From JADLHS01 sp044225555 (GTDB taxonomy: Bacteria > Verrucomicrobiota > Verrucomicrobiia > Limisphaerales > JADLHS01), in NCBI GenBank assembly GCA_044225555.1, contig JBGAIM010000007.1, forward strand, positions 62,001-126,000: a DNA stretch of 64,000 bases, written 5' to 3'. The translations under genes and the position numbers were made by a program. Of the stretch, positions 1 through 8,762 are shown one piece after another; the stretch's first letter is position 1; each line of letters opens with the position of its first letter. A model generated the notes under the pieces. It was not told the origin of the DNA, ran no database searches, and saw only the letters and a list, made by a program, of their open reading frames with translations.

Positions 1-1
1 T

Positions 2-64
2 TCGCCTTGCGCGGTTTTGCCGCTGCTGCCGCTGCTCTCGGTCTTGCTGCTGGTGGCGGTCTAA
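2..64 (+). CDS. C-terminal end of an unidentified upstream gene (partial)
   Basis: An open frame enters from the left edge and stops with TAA at 62-64. It encodes about 20 residues that are almost entirely Leu, Val, Ala and Pro, which would fit a C-terminal membrane segment. Nothing in 20 residues allows identification, and the frame could be chance. Confidence 0.3.
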   Translation, partial: SPCAVLPLLPLLSVLLLVAV

Positions 65-378
65 TCTTTTGTGCTCCAAACCTAATCCTCAAAGTTATCC
101 ACCGTTGGGAATAACTTCGCGAAAGGCCCTGTCTTATTGGCGAATCAGCAGGTGTGTCACTGCGAATATCTCTGTTGAATTATTTTTTCAAAATTATCTT
201 GAGCGCCACAATCGGTGGTAGCAAGATACGCCCGCTCCCCCACTAATAGGGGGATTTCGGATTTAGGAAATAACCCGATTTCTTGAGGATTTCACGATTT
301 TTGCCGTTTTATCGTGCTGTCTCGTCCTCAGATGGCGGTGTAAGTAACGCAGGAAAAAGTTTAACTTTAGGATTTAAC
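65..378. other. Intergenic region upstream of the ribonucleotide reductase gene
   Basis: No coding region is visible. It holds a 7-bp inverted repeat AAGTTAT/ATAACTT (92-98 and 111-117) overlapping a sequence one base off the DnaA box (TTATCCACC, 95-103). A second palindrome, CCCCC-ACTAATA-GGGGG, lies at 237-253 and is followed by TTCGG. An AT-rich stretch covers about 178-200. I could not define a -10/-35 pair with confidence. The two palindromes are candidate operators for the downstream gene, which is inference from position only. Confidence 0.35.
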
Positions 379-3300
379 ATGATTGATGCACGAGAAGATG
401 TTTTAACGGCGCCAGCCACTCAGACCCGTCGTCGTCCGGCACCGGTTTCCGCCTCCCGCAATGGTCGGCGCGAAACTGCTGCCAAGGGCAAATCTGCCCC
501 GTTTCAGCGCGTCTTCAGCGACGCGAAAGTGAAGCCGTTCGACCAAATCGAGTGGGATCGTCGCACCGCTGAGATCACCGACGACGGCGGCAAGGTCATC
601 TTCAAACAGGAAAACGTCGAAGTGCCGAAGTCGTGGTCGGTGCTCGCGACCAAGGTCGTCGTCTCGAAATATTTTTACGGCGAGCAGAACACGCCCGAGC
701 GCGAGACTTCCGTGCGGCAGCTCATCCATCGTATCACGCGCACCATTACCGATTGGGGCGTCAAGGACGGCTATTTCAGCAAGACTGAGGGCGAGGTGTT
801 TTACGACGAACTGACCTGGCTTTGCGCCAATCAATATGGCGCGTTCAATTCGCCGGTGTGGTTCAACGTCGGCTTGTATCATCAATACGGTATTGGCAAG
901 AACTCGGACAAGGGCAACTGGTTTTACAACCGCAAAGCCAACGAGGCCGAGCGGGCTCGCACGCAATACGAGTACCCCCAATGCAGCGCGTGCTTCATCC
1001 AGTCTGTCGAAGACAACATGGAAAGCATCATGCGCCTGGCCCATGCCGAGGCGATGCTGTTCAAGTTTGGCTCCGGCACGGGCACGGACTTGTCGCCGAT
1101 TCGTTCCGCCCGCGAGAAACTGAGTGGCGGCGGACGCCCCAGCGGTCCGATGAGCTTCCTCAAGGTTTATGACCAGGTGGCCAACGTTGTGAAATCCGGT
1201 GGCAAGACCCGGCGCGCGGCGAAGATGAACACCCTGCGCGACTGGCACGGCGACATCGAAGAGTTCATTGATGCCAAGCAGAAGGAGGAGAAGAAGGCGT
1301 GGGCGTTGATCGAGCAGGGTTACGACGGCTCGTATAACGGCGATGCCTACGGCAGTGTGATGTATCAAAACGAAAACCTTTCCGTGCGTGCGGGGGATGA
1401 GTTCATGACCGCCGCTACGACGGGCAAGGAGTGGTGGACGCGTTCGATCACCAGCGGCAAACCGCTCGAAAAGAAGGATGCCTCAAAGCTGCTGCACAAG
1501 ATCGCCGAAGGCACCTGGATCTGCGGCGACCCGGGCATGCAATACGACGGGGCCATCGAGAAGTGGCACACCTGCAAGGGCACCGAGCCGATTCACTCGA
1601 CCAATCCGTGCAGCGAGTATGTCTTCCTCAACAACACCGCCTGCAATCTCGCGTCGTTGAACCTTATGAAGTTCAAGCGCGAGGACAGCACGTTCGACAT
1701 CGAGCGTTTCAAGGCCGCGGTCCGCATCTACATCACGGCGCAGGAAATTCTCGTGGACAACGCCTGCTATCCGACCAAGGAAATTGCCGAGAACTCGCAC
1801 ATCTTCCGCACGCTGGGGCTGGGTTTTGCCAACCTCGGTTCGCTCTGCATGAGCTACGGTCTGCCGTACGACAGCGACGAAGGTCGCGCGCTGGCTGGGG
1901 CGATCACCGCGATCATGACTGGCCACGCTTACGAACAAAGTGCGGAACTGGCTGCCGCCATGGATGCCTTCCCGGGCTATCGCGACTCCCGTTGCTCCGG
2001 GGTGGCCAAGCCGGCCAAGAAGGACAACGTGGATTCGATGCTGGACGTCATCAAACTCCATCGCGAGGCCGTCGAAGAAATTCATCCGAGCGAAGAGTTC
2101 GGCTACCTGAAGGAAGAAGCACGCCGCTGCTGGGATCGCGCGCTGGCGCGCGGCAAGCAGGTGGGCTATCGCAACGCCCAGGTCACCGTGCTCGCGCCGA
2201 CCGGCACGATCGCATTCCTCATGGACTGCGACACCACGGGCGTTGAACCGGATATCGCGCTTGTGAAATACAAACTGCTCGCCGGTGGCGGCATGTTGAA
2301 GATCGTCAATCGCACCGTGCCCGAAGGCTTGCGCCGCCTCGGTTACAACGCGAAGGAAGTTGAAGCCATCATCGCGCACATCGAGAAGTTCGATACCATT
2401 GAAGACTTGGAGGAGGACGGCGCGCCGGTTCGCAGCGGATTGAAGCCCGAGCATCTACCGGTGTTTGACTGCGCTTTCAAGCCATTCCGCGGCAAGCGGA
2501 GCATCGGTTATCTCGCGCACCTCAAGATGATGGCCGCGGCGCAGCCGTTCATCAGCGGCGCGATTTCCAAGACCGTCAACATGCCGAACGAATGCACCGT
2601 CGAGGACATTCGCAACACCTACGTTGAAGCTTGGAAGATGGGCCTCAAGTGTGTGGCGATCTACCGCGACGGCTCGAAGCGTTCGCAGCCGCTCAACACC
2701 AAGAAGACCAACGAAGCGGGGGACAAGACCGTTGCCACCGGTGAAGCCGTAACTTTGCAGACCCGCATCAAGGAACTTGAAGCCCAGGTTGCGAGTCTCC
2801 GTCAGGAAACTGGCAAGCCTTTGCGCCGTCGCCTGCGCGAGACCCGCACGGCGGTGACGCACAAGTTCGACATTGCGGGGCACGAAGGCTATCTCACCGT
2901 TGGCCTGTTCGAGGACGGCCAGCCGGGCGAGTTGTTCGTCACCATGGCCAAGGAAGGTTCGACCATCGGCGGTTTGATGGATGCCATCGGCACGTTGACC
3001 AGCATGGCGCTGCAATACGGTGTGCCGCTGGAGGCGTTGGCCCGCAAGTTCGCGCATCAGCGCTTCGAGCCGAGCGGCTTCACCAAGAATCCCGAGATTC
3101 GCAACGCCGCGTCCATCACAGACTACGTCTTCCGCTGGATGGCCATGCATTTTGTGCCCGGTTATCGCGAGGCGAACACCACCGCCCGCAACCAGCCGGA
3201 ACTCGCCATTCCCGGCCTGATCGAGGAGCTAAAAAAAAAGATAAACCGGCCGGTGCCGGAACTGCCGATCTCGGAAGACACTGATGTCTTCGAGGTCGAG

Positions 3301-3483
3301 GAGACGGCGACGACCGGCGGAAGTTTCCGCGTGCCGGCGGGTAAGACGGTGAAATCGTTGAGCGATTCCGTGGCGCACTTCCAGCAGGACGCGCCGACGT
3401 GTCCGAACTGCGGTCACGTGGCGGTGCGCAACGGTGCCTGCTACAAATGTCTGAATTGCGGTGAAAGCCTCGGTTGCTCATAA
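379..3483 (+). CDS. nrdJ: Adenosylcobalamin-dependent (class II) ribonucleoside-diphosphate reductase
   Basis: This enzyme makes deoxyribonucleotides for DNA synthesis using coenzyme B12 and needs no oxygen. I start it at ATG 379, preceded by AGGA at about 7 nt. The open frame extends to a TTG at 283, but that stretch looks non-coding. The protein is about 1034 residues. The radical-site segment NPCSEY (N409, C411, E413) and the redox cysteine pair C205 (CSACF) and C422 (NNTACN) are present, as expected for the ten-stranded barrel. A coiled, linker-like segment near 795-820 precedes a C-terminal TSCPD-type domain. The C-terminus carries four cysteines in CPNC...CYKC arrangement (about 1008-1028), the swinging zinc-ribbon tail typical of class II enzymes. 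It appears monocistronic and ends at a hairpin terminator. Confidence 0.95.
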   Translation: MIDAREDVLTAPATQTRRRPAPVSASRNGRRETAAKGKSAPFQRVFSDAKVKPFDQIEWDRRTAEITDDGGKVIFKQENVEVPKSWSVLATKVVVSKYFYGEQNTPERETSVRQLIHRITRTITDWGVKDGYFSKTEGEVFYDELTWLCANQYGAFNSPVWFNVGLYHQYGIGKNSDKGNWFYNRKANEAERARTQYEYPQCSACFIQSVEDNMESIMRLAHAEAMLFKFGSGTGTDLSPIRSAREKLSGGGRPSGPMSFLKVYDQVANVVKSGGKTRRAAKMNTLRDWHGDIEEFIDAKQKEEKKAWALIEQGYDGSYNGDAYGSVMYQNENLSVRAGDEFMTAATTGKEWWTRSITSGKPLEKKDASKLLHKIAEGTWICGDPGMQYDGAIEKWHTCKGTEPIHSTNPCSEYVFLNNTACNLASLNLMKFKREDSTFDIERFKAAVRIYITAQEILVDNACYPTKEIAENSHIFRTLGLGFANLGSLCMSYGLPYDSDEGRALAGAITAIMTGHAYEQSAELAAAMDAFPGYRDSRCSGVAKPAKKDNVDSMLDVIKLHREAVEEIHPSEEFGYLKEEARRCWDRALARGKQVGYRNAQVTVLAPTGTIAFLMDCDTTGVEPDIALVKYKLLAGGGMLKIVNRTVPEGLRRLGYNAKEVEAIIAHIEKFDTIEDLEEDGAPVRSGLKPEHLPVFDCAFKPFRGKRSIGYLAHLKMMAAAQPFISGAISKTVNMPNECTVEDIRNTYVEAWKMGLKCVAIYRDGSKRSQPLNTKKTNEAGDKTVATGEAVTLQTRIKELEAQVASLRQETGKPLRRRLRETRTAVTHKFDIAGHEGYLTVGLFEDGQPGELFVTMAKEGSTIGGLMDAIGTLTSMALQYGVPLEALARKFAHQRFEPSGFTKNPEIRNAASITDYVFRWMAMHFVPGYREANTTARNQPELAIPGLIEELKKKINRPVPELPISEDTDVFEVEETATTGGSFRVPAGKTVKSLSDSVAHFQQDAPTCPNCGHVAVRNGACYKCLNCGESLGCS

Positions 3484-3503
3484 ACCGAGGTCAGGACACA
3501 AGT

Positions 3504-3540
3504 CAGGCCGGGTGAGCGGAGCGCCCTCCCCGGCCTGAAT
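3504..3540. terminator. Bidirectional hairpin terminator between nrdJ and the DUF554 gene
   Basis: A perfect 9-bp stem, CAGGCCGGG (3504-3512) with CCCGGCCTG (3529-3537), is followed on the plus strand by AATTTATTT. It sits in the 57-bp gap between convergent genes, so it probably ends nrdJ and may serve both strands. Confidence 0.65.
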
Positions 3541-4281
3541 TTATTTCCACAGCCAGGTGAGCAACGGTGCGAGGAAGAGCCCTGGCAAATAATCGGCCAG
3601 TTCCACGCGGCGGATTTCGAAGATCACCACGCCGACCGTGCAGACGATGAGTCCGCCCACTGCGTTGACCGAATCCAGCAGTCCGTGAGCGCGCAGGAAA
3701 GGTTCGAGATAAACGTGAACGGCCATGGTGATCGTGCCTTGGAAAACGAACACGGGCAGCGCCGAAACCATCGCCCCACCGCCGAACAATTTCACAAACC
3801 CCGCCATCGCCAGGCCGTCCATGAGCGCCTTGACCGCGAGCGGAAAACAGTAACCCATCCCGCCGGCCTCCGGGGGCAGGGCATCCTGCACGGAGCCGAG
3901 GATGCCGAGGGGCGCGGCACAGAACAGGATGGCGCAGGCGTTCATCCCGTTGCTGAACCGATGCGGATCATCCGGGCGGGTGCCTTCTATCAAGCGCCGG
4001 GCGTATTGGCCGAGGCGGTTCGATAGCTTTTGCAGGCGCAGCAATTTGCCGAGCAGGCTGCCGAGAATGACCGCCCCGAAAGCGATGACCAGTTGCTTGA
4101 GCACCAGGCCGAACGTTCCGTTCACGCTCAGCCAGGTGAGCCGCAGGCCGAAGAACATCGTGAGCACCCCGAGGCTCATTTTGAAGAACCCCTGGGTCGG
4201 GGCCGAAAGCGGAGTGGTCCGCGTCAGCCCGTAAATTCCACCGATGAGAATCCCCACCGCGTTCAAGATGGCTCCGGTCAC
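3541..4281 (-). CDS. DUF554 family membrane protein (YqgA/YdfK-like)
   Basis: This is a polytopic inner-membrane protein of the DUF554 family. The family is widespread and proposed to be a transporter, but its function is not established. The start is uncertain. The open frame reaches a TTG at 4341, but the family normally begins at the G-x-x-x-NA segment, so I prefer GTG 4281 (about 246 residues). Family hallmarks are the N-terminal VTGAILNAVGILIGG segment, the central GILGSVQDAL segment, and the K-x-x-x-DG and FQG segments in the second half. Six or seven hydrophobic helices are visible. It is convergent with nrdJ and shares the terminator region. Confidence 0.85.
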   Translation of the reverse strand: MTGAILNAVGILIGGIYGLTRTTPLSAPTQGFFKMSLGVLTMFFGLRLTWLSVNGTFGLVLKQLVIAFGAVILGSLLGKLLRLQKLSNRLGQYARRLIEGTRPDDPHRFSNGMNACAILFCAAPLGILGSVQDALPPEAGGMGYCFPLAVKALMDGLAMAGFVKLFGGGAMVSALPVFVFQGTITMAVHVYLEPFLRAHGLLDSVNAVGGLIVCTVGVVIFEIRRVELADYLPGLFLAPLLTWLWK

Positions 4282-4431
4282 GCGCAGACTGAACCAGTTC
4301 GCGCGCGGACTGAGAAGCGCAAAATCAAAATCGCTGAACAAATTTCTTTGCTATCGCGTCGGAGTTGCTAGTTTTTGTTCCGTCGTTTGCGTTACGGAAT
4401 AGCAGCACCCAAATTTGCGTAAACCGAAGCA

Positions 4432-4665
4432 TTGAACCAATCCAAGCCAGAGCGGGGTTTCTGGAATCAAGCCGACACGTGGCGCGTCGGTCGGATGGTC
4501 GTCGGTGGGTTGTTTGTGGGGGTCGTCGTGCGGTGGTTGGTGATCAGCGCGCCGCCCTTGCCGGTGACGGCGACCGAATCCACCCAGCTGTCCGCCCTTT
4601 CTTCCGTCACCAACTCCGTGGCCCTGCCTAGAACCGGAGATGCTTCACCGTCAGCCCGCGATTGA
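4432..4665 (+). CDS. Small hypothetical protein with one possible membrane segment
   Basis: A 77-codon frame opens with TTG and has one hydrophobic segment (about residues 20-41, GGLFVGVVVRWLV). Up to about 4630 the third positions are G/C-rich as in real genes here. The last 12 codons lie antisense to the AMP nucleosidase 3' end and look non-coding. It may be a real small gene, a truncated remnant, or chance. I recognise no family and see no ribosome-binding site. Confidence 0.25.
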   Translation: MNQSKPERGFWNQADTWRVGRMVVGGLFVGVVVRWLVISAPPLPVTATESTQLSALSSVTNSVALPRTGDASPSARD

Positions 4666-5398
4666 TCAGTTGTTTCAGCGAATCAATCCCTATGCGCAGA
4701 TGCTTGTCGAGGAACTGCTGCGTCACCCGCTGGTCGCTCGCGGCGGTTTTCACTCCCTCCGGCACCATCGGCTGATCGGACACGAGCAATAGTGCTCCCG
4801 TCGGAATCTCGTTGTAGAACCCCGTCACGAAGATTGTCGCCGTCTCCATGTCAATGCCGATGCACCGGAGCTTGCGCAGGTACTTTTTGAACTGGTCATC
4901 GTGCTCCCACACGCGGCGGTTCGTGGTATAGACCGTGCCCGTCCAGTAATCGCGTTTGTGATCGCGGATGGTTGTCGAGATCGCCTTTTGCAGGCTGAAC
5001 GCGGGCAAGGCCGGAACTTCGGGCGGAAAATAATCATTCGAAGCGCCTTCACCGCGGATGGCCGCGATGGGCAGAATCAAATCGCCGAGATTGGTCACAT
5101 GTTTCAACCCGCCACACTTGCCGAGGAACAACACAGCCTTGGGCGAAATGGCGTGGAGCAAATCCATGACGGTGGCCGCGCTGGCGCTGCCCATGCCGAA
5201 GTTGATGATGGTGATGCCGCCCGCCGTGGCGTTGGGCATGGGGCGATCCGCGCCATGCACCGGCACGCGATGCAATTTGGCGAACATGCGGACGTAATTG
5301 TTGAAATTGACCAGCAGGATGTGTTTGCCGAACGCCTTGAGAGGCGTGCCGGTGTAGCGGGGCAGCCAGTTGGCAACGATCTCGTCTTTGGTTTTCAT
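4628..5398 (-). CDS. amn: AMP nucleosidase
   Basis: It cleaves AMP to adenine and ribose 5-phosphate and belongs to the purine nucleoside phosphorylase/uridine phosphorylase fold. At 256 residues it is the short form seen in Bacteroidota and relatives, lacking the N-terminal domain of the E. coli enzyme. Visible family features are the glycine-rich phosphate-binding strand INFGMGSASAAT, the LFLGKCGGL segment, the IGIDMETATIF segment with the ribose-contacting Met-Glu pair, and LLLVSDQPMVPEG near the end. ATG 5398 begins MKTKDEIVANWLP, typical of the group. It stands alone, with about 200 bp of non-coding sequence upstream. Confidence 0.9.
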   Translation of the reverse strand: MKTKDEIVANWLPRYTGTPLKAFGKHILLVNFNNYVRMFAKLHRVPVHGADRPMPNATAGGITIINFGMGSASAATVMDLLHAISPKAVLFLGKCGGLKHVTNLGDLILPIAAIRGEGASNDYFPPEVPALPAFSLQKAISTTIRDHKRDYWTGTVYTTNRRVWEHDDQFKKYLRKLRCIGIDMETATIFVTGFYNEIPTGALLLVSDQPMVPEGVKTAASDQRVTQQFLDKHLRIGIDSLKQLINRGLTVKHLRF

Positions 5399-5606
5399 GC
5401 CGTTGCCGCAGTGGTTTCACACAGATTCGCGGTGAGAGCAAGCGGGAACCCAAACCCCGGATTCATGACGAACCGGGCTGTGAACAATGATTGAGAAATT
5501 GTTTAACCGAATGGAGCGTGACCCGTGACGCTGGCCGTGCAGCCGATCCTGTGGTGGGCGTGATGTTTGAATCTCTCACTTAGCGGATTGACGTGTTAGT
5601 TTTCAC

Positions 5607-6239
5607 TTAACGCGACAACAGCCCAATCAATCGCAGAAATATTCCGACCGCAAACGCCGCCCCTGCCACCTTCAGCATCCATCTCCCGATCGCTCTGGAC
5701 TTGTCATCGTATGTAAAAAACTCTCCGTGAGGAGTTTTCTCCTTCATATAAACTAACGACCAAGCGATTCCCAAGCCGATTAAACCTCCAAGGATCGAGA
5801 AAACCCAACCAAAGAAAATTAGCTTTTTGGACGCACACCGTCCCCGGCGCAGCTGATGGATGTGTGCTGCTTTTCTCTCCTCGACCTTTTTCATATCGAT
5901 GCCTCTTTCACTGATCAGCCGCTTGGCATGAGCCACGTCAAAACCACACCACGCCGATGGGTGAGCAAGAATCTCAACAAGTTCCTCATTGGTGGACGTC
6001 AGAAGATAATGATGCGCCGGCAAATCTGTTTTGAGGTATTCGCGCTCTCTCGCAGCTCTGTCCGCAGCATCGCTATCCGCCACGAATTCGACCGGGGCAG
6101 CAGCGGCTGTTTCGACACCTACATCCACGATTTCTTTCATTGTAGGCGGTATTGCCGCCGTAAACTCATTTGTGCCGCATTCGCGACAGCTCGTTGCGTT
6201 GTCGAGATTCTCGCGACCACAGTATGAGCACGATTTCAT
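5607..6239 (-). CDS. Zinc-ribbon membrane protein of unknown function
   Basis: The 210-residue protein opens with a zinc-ribbon knuckle pair (C4-x2-C7 and C18-x2-C21). A variable acidic linker and a basic helical stretch (about 115-137, rich in Lys/Arg/Glu) follow. Two C-terminal hydrophobic segments (about 143-166 and 188-208) would place it in the inner membrane with the zinc ribbon in the cytoplasm. Base composition is lower in GC than its neighbours, which could indicate recent acquisition. No specific function is assignable. Confidence 0.7.
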   Translation of the reverse strand: MKSCSYCGRENLDNATSCRECGTNEFTAAIPPTMKEIVDVGVETAAAAPVEFVADSDAADRAAREREYLKTDLPAHHYLLTSTNEELVEILAHPSAWCGFDVAHAKRLISERGIDMKKVEERKAAHIHQLRRGRCASKKLIFFGWVFSILGGLIGLGIAWSLVYMKEKTPHGEFFTYDDKSRAIGRWMLKVAGAAFAVGIFLRLIGLLSR

Positions 6240-6352
6240 TTAGGTGAAGCGGTCTAACCAGCAAAGGATGGCGAAGTATGCGGCCTATCACAGTTCACGA
6301 TTCGACGCTAAGCTGGACGTAAATAGCTGTCTAGATTTTAATTGGATCAATC

Positions 6353-7225
6353 ATGACCGCGCAATCTGACTCAGCAAAGACGGCGTACAAGTCGTTGGAC
6401 AAATTGCTGCCGAACCTGAATTCGCGGAGCCAACGGTTCGGGCTGTTCGCGCTCATCAGCTTCATCCTGTGTGGTTGCCATCGGCAAAACGAACCGCTGT
6501 CACCGGGCCAGCGTGAGACGATCCAGGCACGCGTCACCACCAGATTTGACAATGCCGTTCTCTTCAAACCGGCGGACTCCGTCTCGAATGGCACTGTCGC
6601 GGTGCGTCTCGCGCCCTTGATCATCCAGGAAGTGGCGGACACCAATGCCGCGTCGCTCTGGCGGGAGCAGTTCGCCGCGGGAGATTCCGGACCCGTGGTG
6701 ACCGGCGAATCCGGCACGACGGTTGTGAATGGCCGGCCACACGACCAGGTTTCGTATTCGTGGACTTATGCTGCGAGTGAACCTCCCGCCCAATCGGTGC
6801 GCCATCGGCAAGGCCTCCGCCTGACGCTCAATGCAAGCGGCGAACCGGTCCTGTGGGAAGTGCTCGACGACTCGACCGGTGCGGACATCATCTACGCCGC
6901 CCAATCGTTGGAACTCGCCGCCCGCGCCCAGTTCGGTCCGCCGTTGCCGGGACGGAAGTTTTCCCTCGAACGCGCATTGGAGGAAGCACCCCGCACGGTG
7001 GTTGCCAATGTGATTAGCGACGGCCCGCTGCCGATGGGCCCGGTGGTTTACCTGTTCCGGGGCAGCCACGATGTGAGCGCGCTGATCTGCCGGTGCATGG
7101 AGGCCCAAGCGCGGGAGCTGGTCGGGCAAAAGGAATACCAGTTGGTGGTGGCCACGAATGCGTCCGTTCGTTTTCCGTCGCGCGAAGGAATTGAACGACG
7201 TCTCCGGTTGCCGGAACGGTTTTGA
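6353..7225 (+). CDS. Putative lipoprotein of unknown function
   Basis: The 290-residue protein has a late hydrophobic signal segment (about 29-41) ending in L-C-G-C, a plausible lipobox with C42 as the lipidated residue. This would anchor it to a membrane facing the periplasm. The body mixes beta-prone segments with a C-terminal part (about 215-285) containing PVVYLFRGSHDVSALICRC. I recognise no family. It lies divergent from the zinc-ribbon gene across about 110 bp, which should contain both promoters. Confidence 0.65.
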   Translation: MTAQSDSAKTAYKSLDKLLPNLNSRSQRFGLFALISFILCGCHRQNEPLSPGQRETIQARVTTRFDNAVLFKPADSVSNGTVAVRLAPLIIQEVADTNAASLWREQFAAGDSGPVVTGESGTTVVNGRPHDQVSYSWTYAASEPPAQSVRHRQGLRLTLNASGEPVLWEVLDDSTGADIIYAAQSLELAARAQFGPPLPGRKFSLERALEEAPRTVVANVISDGPLPMGPVVYLFRGSHDVSALICRCMEAQARELVGQKEYQLVVATNASVRFPSREGIERRLRLPERF

Positions 7226-7295
7226 TGAGAGGCGTTCCCGGCTCCTGAGTCCAGGCCGACTCCGAAACTCCCCCGGTTTCTCAAGCTGAGAAGTT

Positions 7296-7580
7296 TCAAT
7301 CACCCGGCTGGTGGTGTTCAGTGGCCGAGTCCGGTTCCCGTTGAACCCAGGGCAGGATCAGGCAGTAAATGCCACCGAGGCTGAACAAGATGCCAACTGC
7401 CTGATACATGACATGGTCGAAGGAAGACAAGGGTACATCGCACGGTGGCCCGGTGGAGACCCAACCTTCCGTGTGGGTGTAGTGGCCGGGGAAACAGCGG
7501 AATGATTCCCGCTGCTTCATCCCTAGACAACCCAGCGCTCCCAGCAGCAAGAGCAAACCCATGATGTAGCGGATGGTCAT
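7296..7580 (-). CDS. Small two-helix membrane protein
   Basis: A 94-residue protein with hydrophobic segments at about 4-20 and 58-78 flanking a Cys-containing loop (residues about 28-48, likely outside the cytoplasm). Its ATG overlaps the stop of the preceding small frame as ATGA, suggesting translational coupling. It is the last gene of the short minus-strand run that starts with the toxin-antitoxin pair. Function unknown. Confidence 0.55.
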   Translation of the reverse strand: MTIRYIMGLLLLLGALGCLGMKQRESFRCFPGHYTHTEGWVSTGPPCDVPLSSFDHVMYQAVGILFSLGGIYCLILPWVQREPDSATEHHQPGD

Positions 7581-7759
7581 GTTAAATGCGGGCTCAAAAT
7601 CGAATCCAGCCCATGACCGACTCTCGGCCCGGCGGGGGTTGTTGTCGAGTGGGATTTGCGCCGGGAGGAAACTGAAGCAGTGTCGTCCGACAAGGCCCGC
7701 AACCGCGCGCGGACTTGCTGGTGCAGGGTTGGCTTGTCGTTGTTGAGGGATTCGGTCAT
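7577..7759 (-). CDS. Small hypothetical protein between toxin gene and membrane protein gene
   Basis: A 60-codon frame starts with ATG 18 bp after the toxin stop and overlaps the next start by ATGA. The N-terminal half (MTESLNNDKPTLHQQVRARL) looks like a helical protein. The second half is rich in Ser, Thr, Pro and His without clear structure. Tight spacing on both sides is the main argument that it is real. Confidence 0.4.
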   Translation of the reverse strand: MTESLNNDKPTLHQQVRARLRALSDDTASVSSRRKSHSTTTPAGPRVGHGLDSILSPHLT

Positions 7760-7776
7760 GGCGAATCCGGTTTGAC

Positions 7777-8094
7777 TCAGTTGAACAAATTCGGGGACTG
7801 CTTCCAGTTCATGGTGCCGTAAATGACGCGGACGATTTCCACTCCTTGGGGAAGCGGTTCGTAGAACACCAGCCAGCGGTTGAACGGTGGCGGCATGACA
7901 AAGTAACGAAGTCTCTTGAGGCGACGATGCTTCAATCGGGCGCGAGCGCCCATCTCGGGAAACTTGGCCAGCCGGTCGAACAAGGCGAAGGCCGCGTCGA
8001 GAAAGGCCCGGGCAGCGCGAGGGTTGTCGGGCTGGATGAAATTACGCCCAGCAATCAGGTCCTCGTCCACCTGCGGACGTGCGGTCCAGTTCAT
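7777..8094 (-). CDS. ParE/RelE-superfamily toxin
   Basis: The 105-residue protein matches the type II toxin RelE/ParE fold: an N-terminal W-T-x-x-A-x-x-DL helix start, the segment ARAFLDAAFALFDRLAKFPEMG, and the C-terminal strands RYFVMPPPFNRWLVFYEP and VEIVRVIYGT. ParE-type members poison DNA gyrase and RelE-type members cleave mRNA at the ribosome. The RLKRLRYFVM...RVIYG pattern fits the ParE side better, but the target cannot be proven here. It overlaps the upstream antitoxin gene by 4 bp, the usual coupled arrangement. Confidence 0.8.
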   Translation of the reverse strand: MNWTARPQVDEDLIAGRNFIQPDNPRAARAFLDAAFALFDRLAKFPEMGARARLKHRRLKRLRYFVMPPPFNRWLVFYEPLPQGVEIVRVIYGTMNWKQSPNLFN

Positions 8095-8351
8095 CGCTTG
8101 AGCCGGCCATAAATCCGGGCCTTGCGTTCGGCGGTCATGGGCTTGGCCGGCCCGGAGGCGATACCGGCCAGCAGTAATTCCTCAAGTTCACTGGCGTTGG
8201 TGAACGTGGCGCCATCCGGGCCTTTGCCGCGGGTCACCGCATCCAGCAACGTGAGCGCTTGATGAATCACCTCGGTCTTGTTGGAAGCTCTTCCCGAGTC
8301 AATGTGCCGCCGGATGATGGTATCGTAATGACTTGTTTCGGTGTAAGCCAT
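8091..8351 (-). CDS. ParD-like antitoxin (ribbon-helix-helix type)
   Basis: An 86-residue protein directly upstream of, and overlapping, the ParE-like toxin gene. The N-terminal half (YDTIIRRHIDSGRASNKTEVIHQALTLL) reads as a ParD/CopG ribbon-helix-helix with the typical I-x-x-x-I-x-SG-R-x-x-N-x-x-E-V-x-x-x-AL pattern. The C-terminal half would wrap the toxin. Such antitoxins neutralise the toxin and repress their own operon. The assignment rests on pattern and gene order. Confidence 0.75.
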   Translation of the reverse strand: MAYTETSHYDTIIRRHIDSGRASNKTEVIHQALTLLDAVTRGKGPDGATFTNASELEELLLAGIASGPAKPMTAERKARIYGRLKR

Positions 8352-8480
8352 GCCGCAGTTTCAATCTAATGCCATCTATTGTCAAACTTGCCGGGCGATA
8401 ATCGTCCAGTCCTGGATCGGGCTCATCCCGTAACGGAGCCAACAGCAAAACAACCTAGTCGCGCTTCCTCACTGCATCGG

Positions 8481-8756
8481 TCAGATGAGATATCGCACAA
8501 AAATTACCAAGCCAACAACTGCCCACACCAATCCTGACAAAAGCTGAATCATGGCCAATAAGCTGCCACCAAGTCCGCCGCCATCCATACATGTGCATGG
8601 CATGGTCATGAGCCACACGACCGGAACTAAGACCCCAACCGCTACGGCCACGTTAATGCCGAAAAAGTGCCAACTGGCGAATGGCAACACCAGACCGACA
8701 GCCCAAAGACCAAGAAAGATACAAACACTAATAGCGAACTTCTGTGACTCTCTCAT
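8481..8756 (-). CDS. Small membrane protein, three helices
   Basis: A 91-residue protein with hydrophobic segments at about 7-28, 32-53 and 63-88. A PCTCMDGGG motif between the second and third helix gives two closely spaced cysteines. It starts 6 bp after the rarA stop on the same strand, so it is probably co-transcribed with rarA. No family recognised. Confidence 0.6.
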   Translation of the reverse strand: MRESQKFAISVCIFLGLWAVGLVLPFASWHFFGINVAVAVGVLVPVVWLMTMPCTCMDGGGLGGSLLAMIQLLSGLVWAVVGLVIFVRYLI

Positions 8757-8762
8757 CGCGAT

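Noticed and set aside
95..103. DnaA box and possible replication origin upstream of nrdJ
   Set aside because: Only one imperfect 9-mer, with no dnaA/dnaN neighbours and no cluster of boxes; kept only as a note in the intergenic entry.
283..378. N-terminal extension of the ribonucleotide reductase from TTG 283
   Set aside because: ATG 379 has a ribosome-binding site and starts sequence that looks coding; the upstream 32 codons do not.
403..1368. Long minus-strand open frame over nrdJ (321 codons)
   Set aside because: It is antisense to a well-supported gene; long antisense frames are expected in GC-rich DNA.
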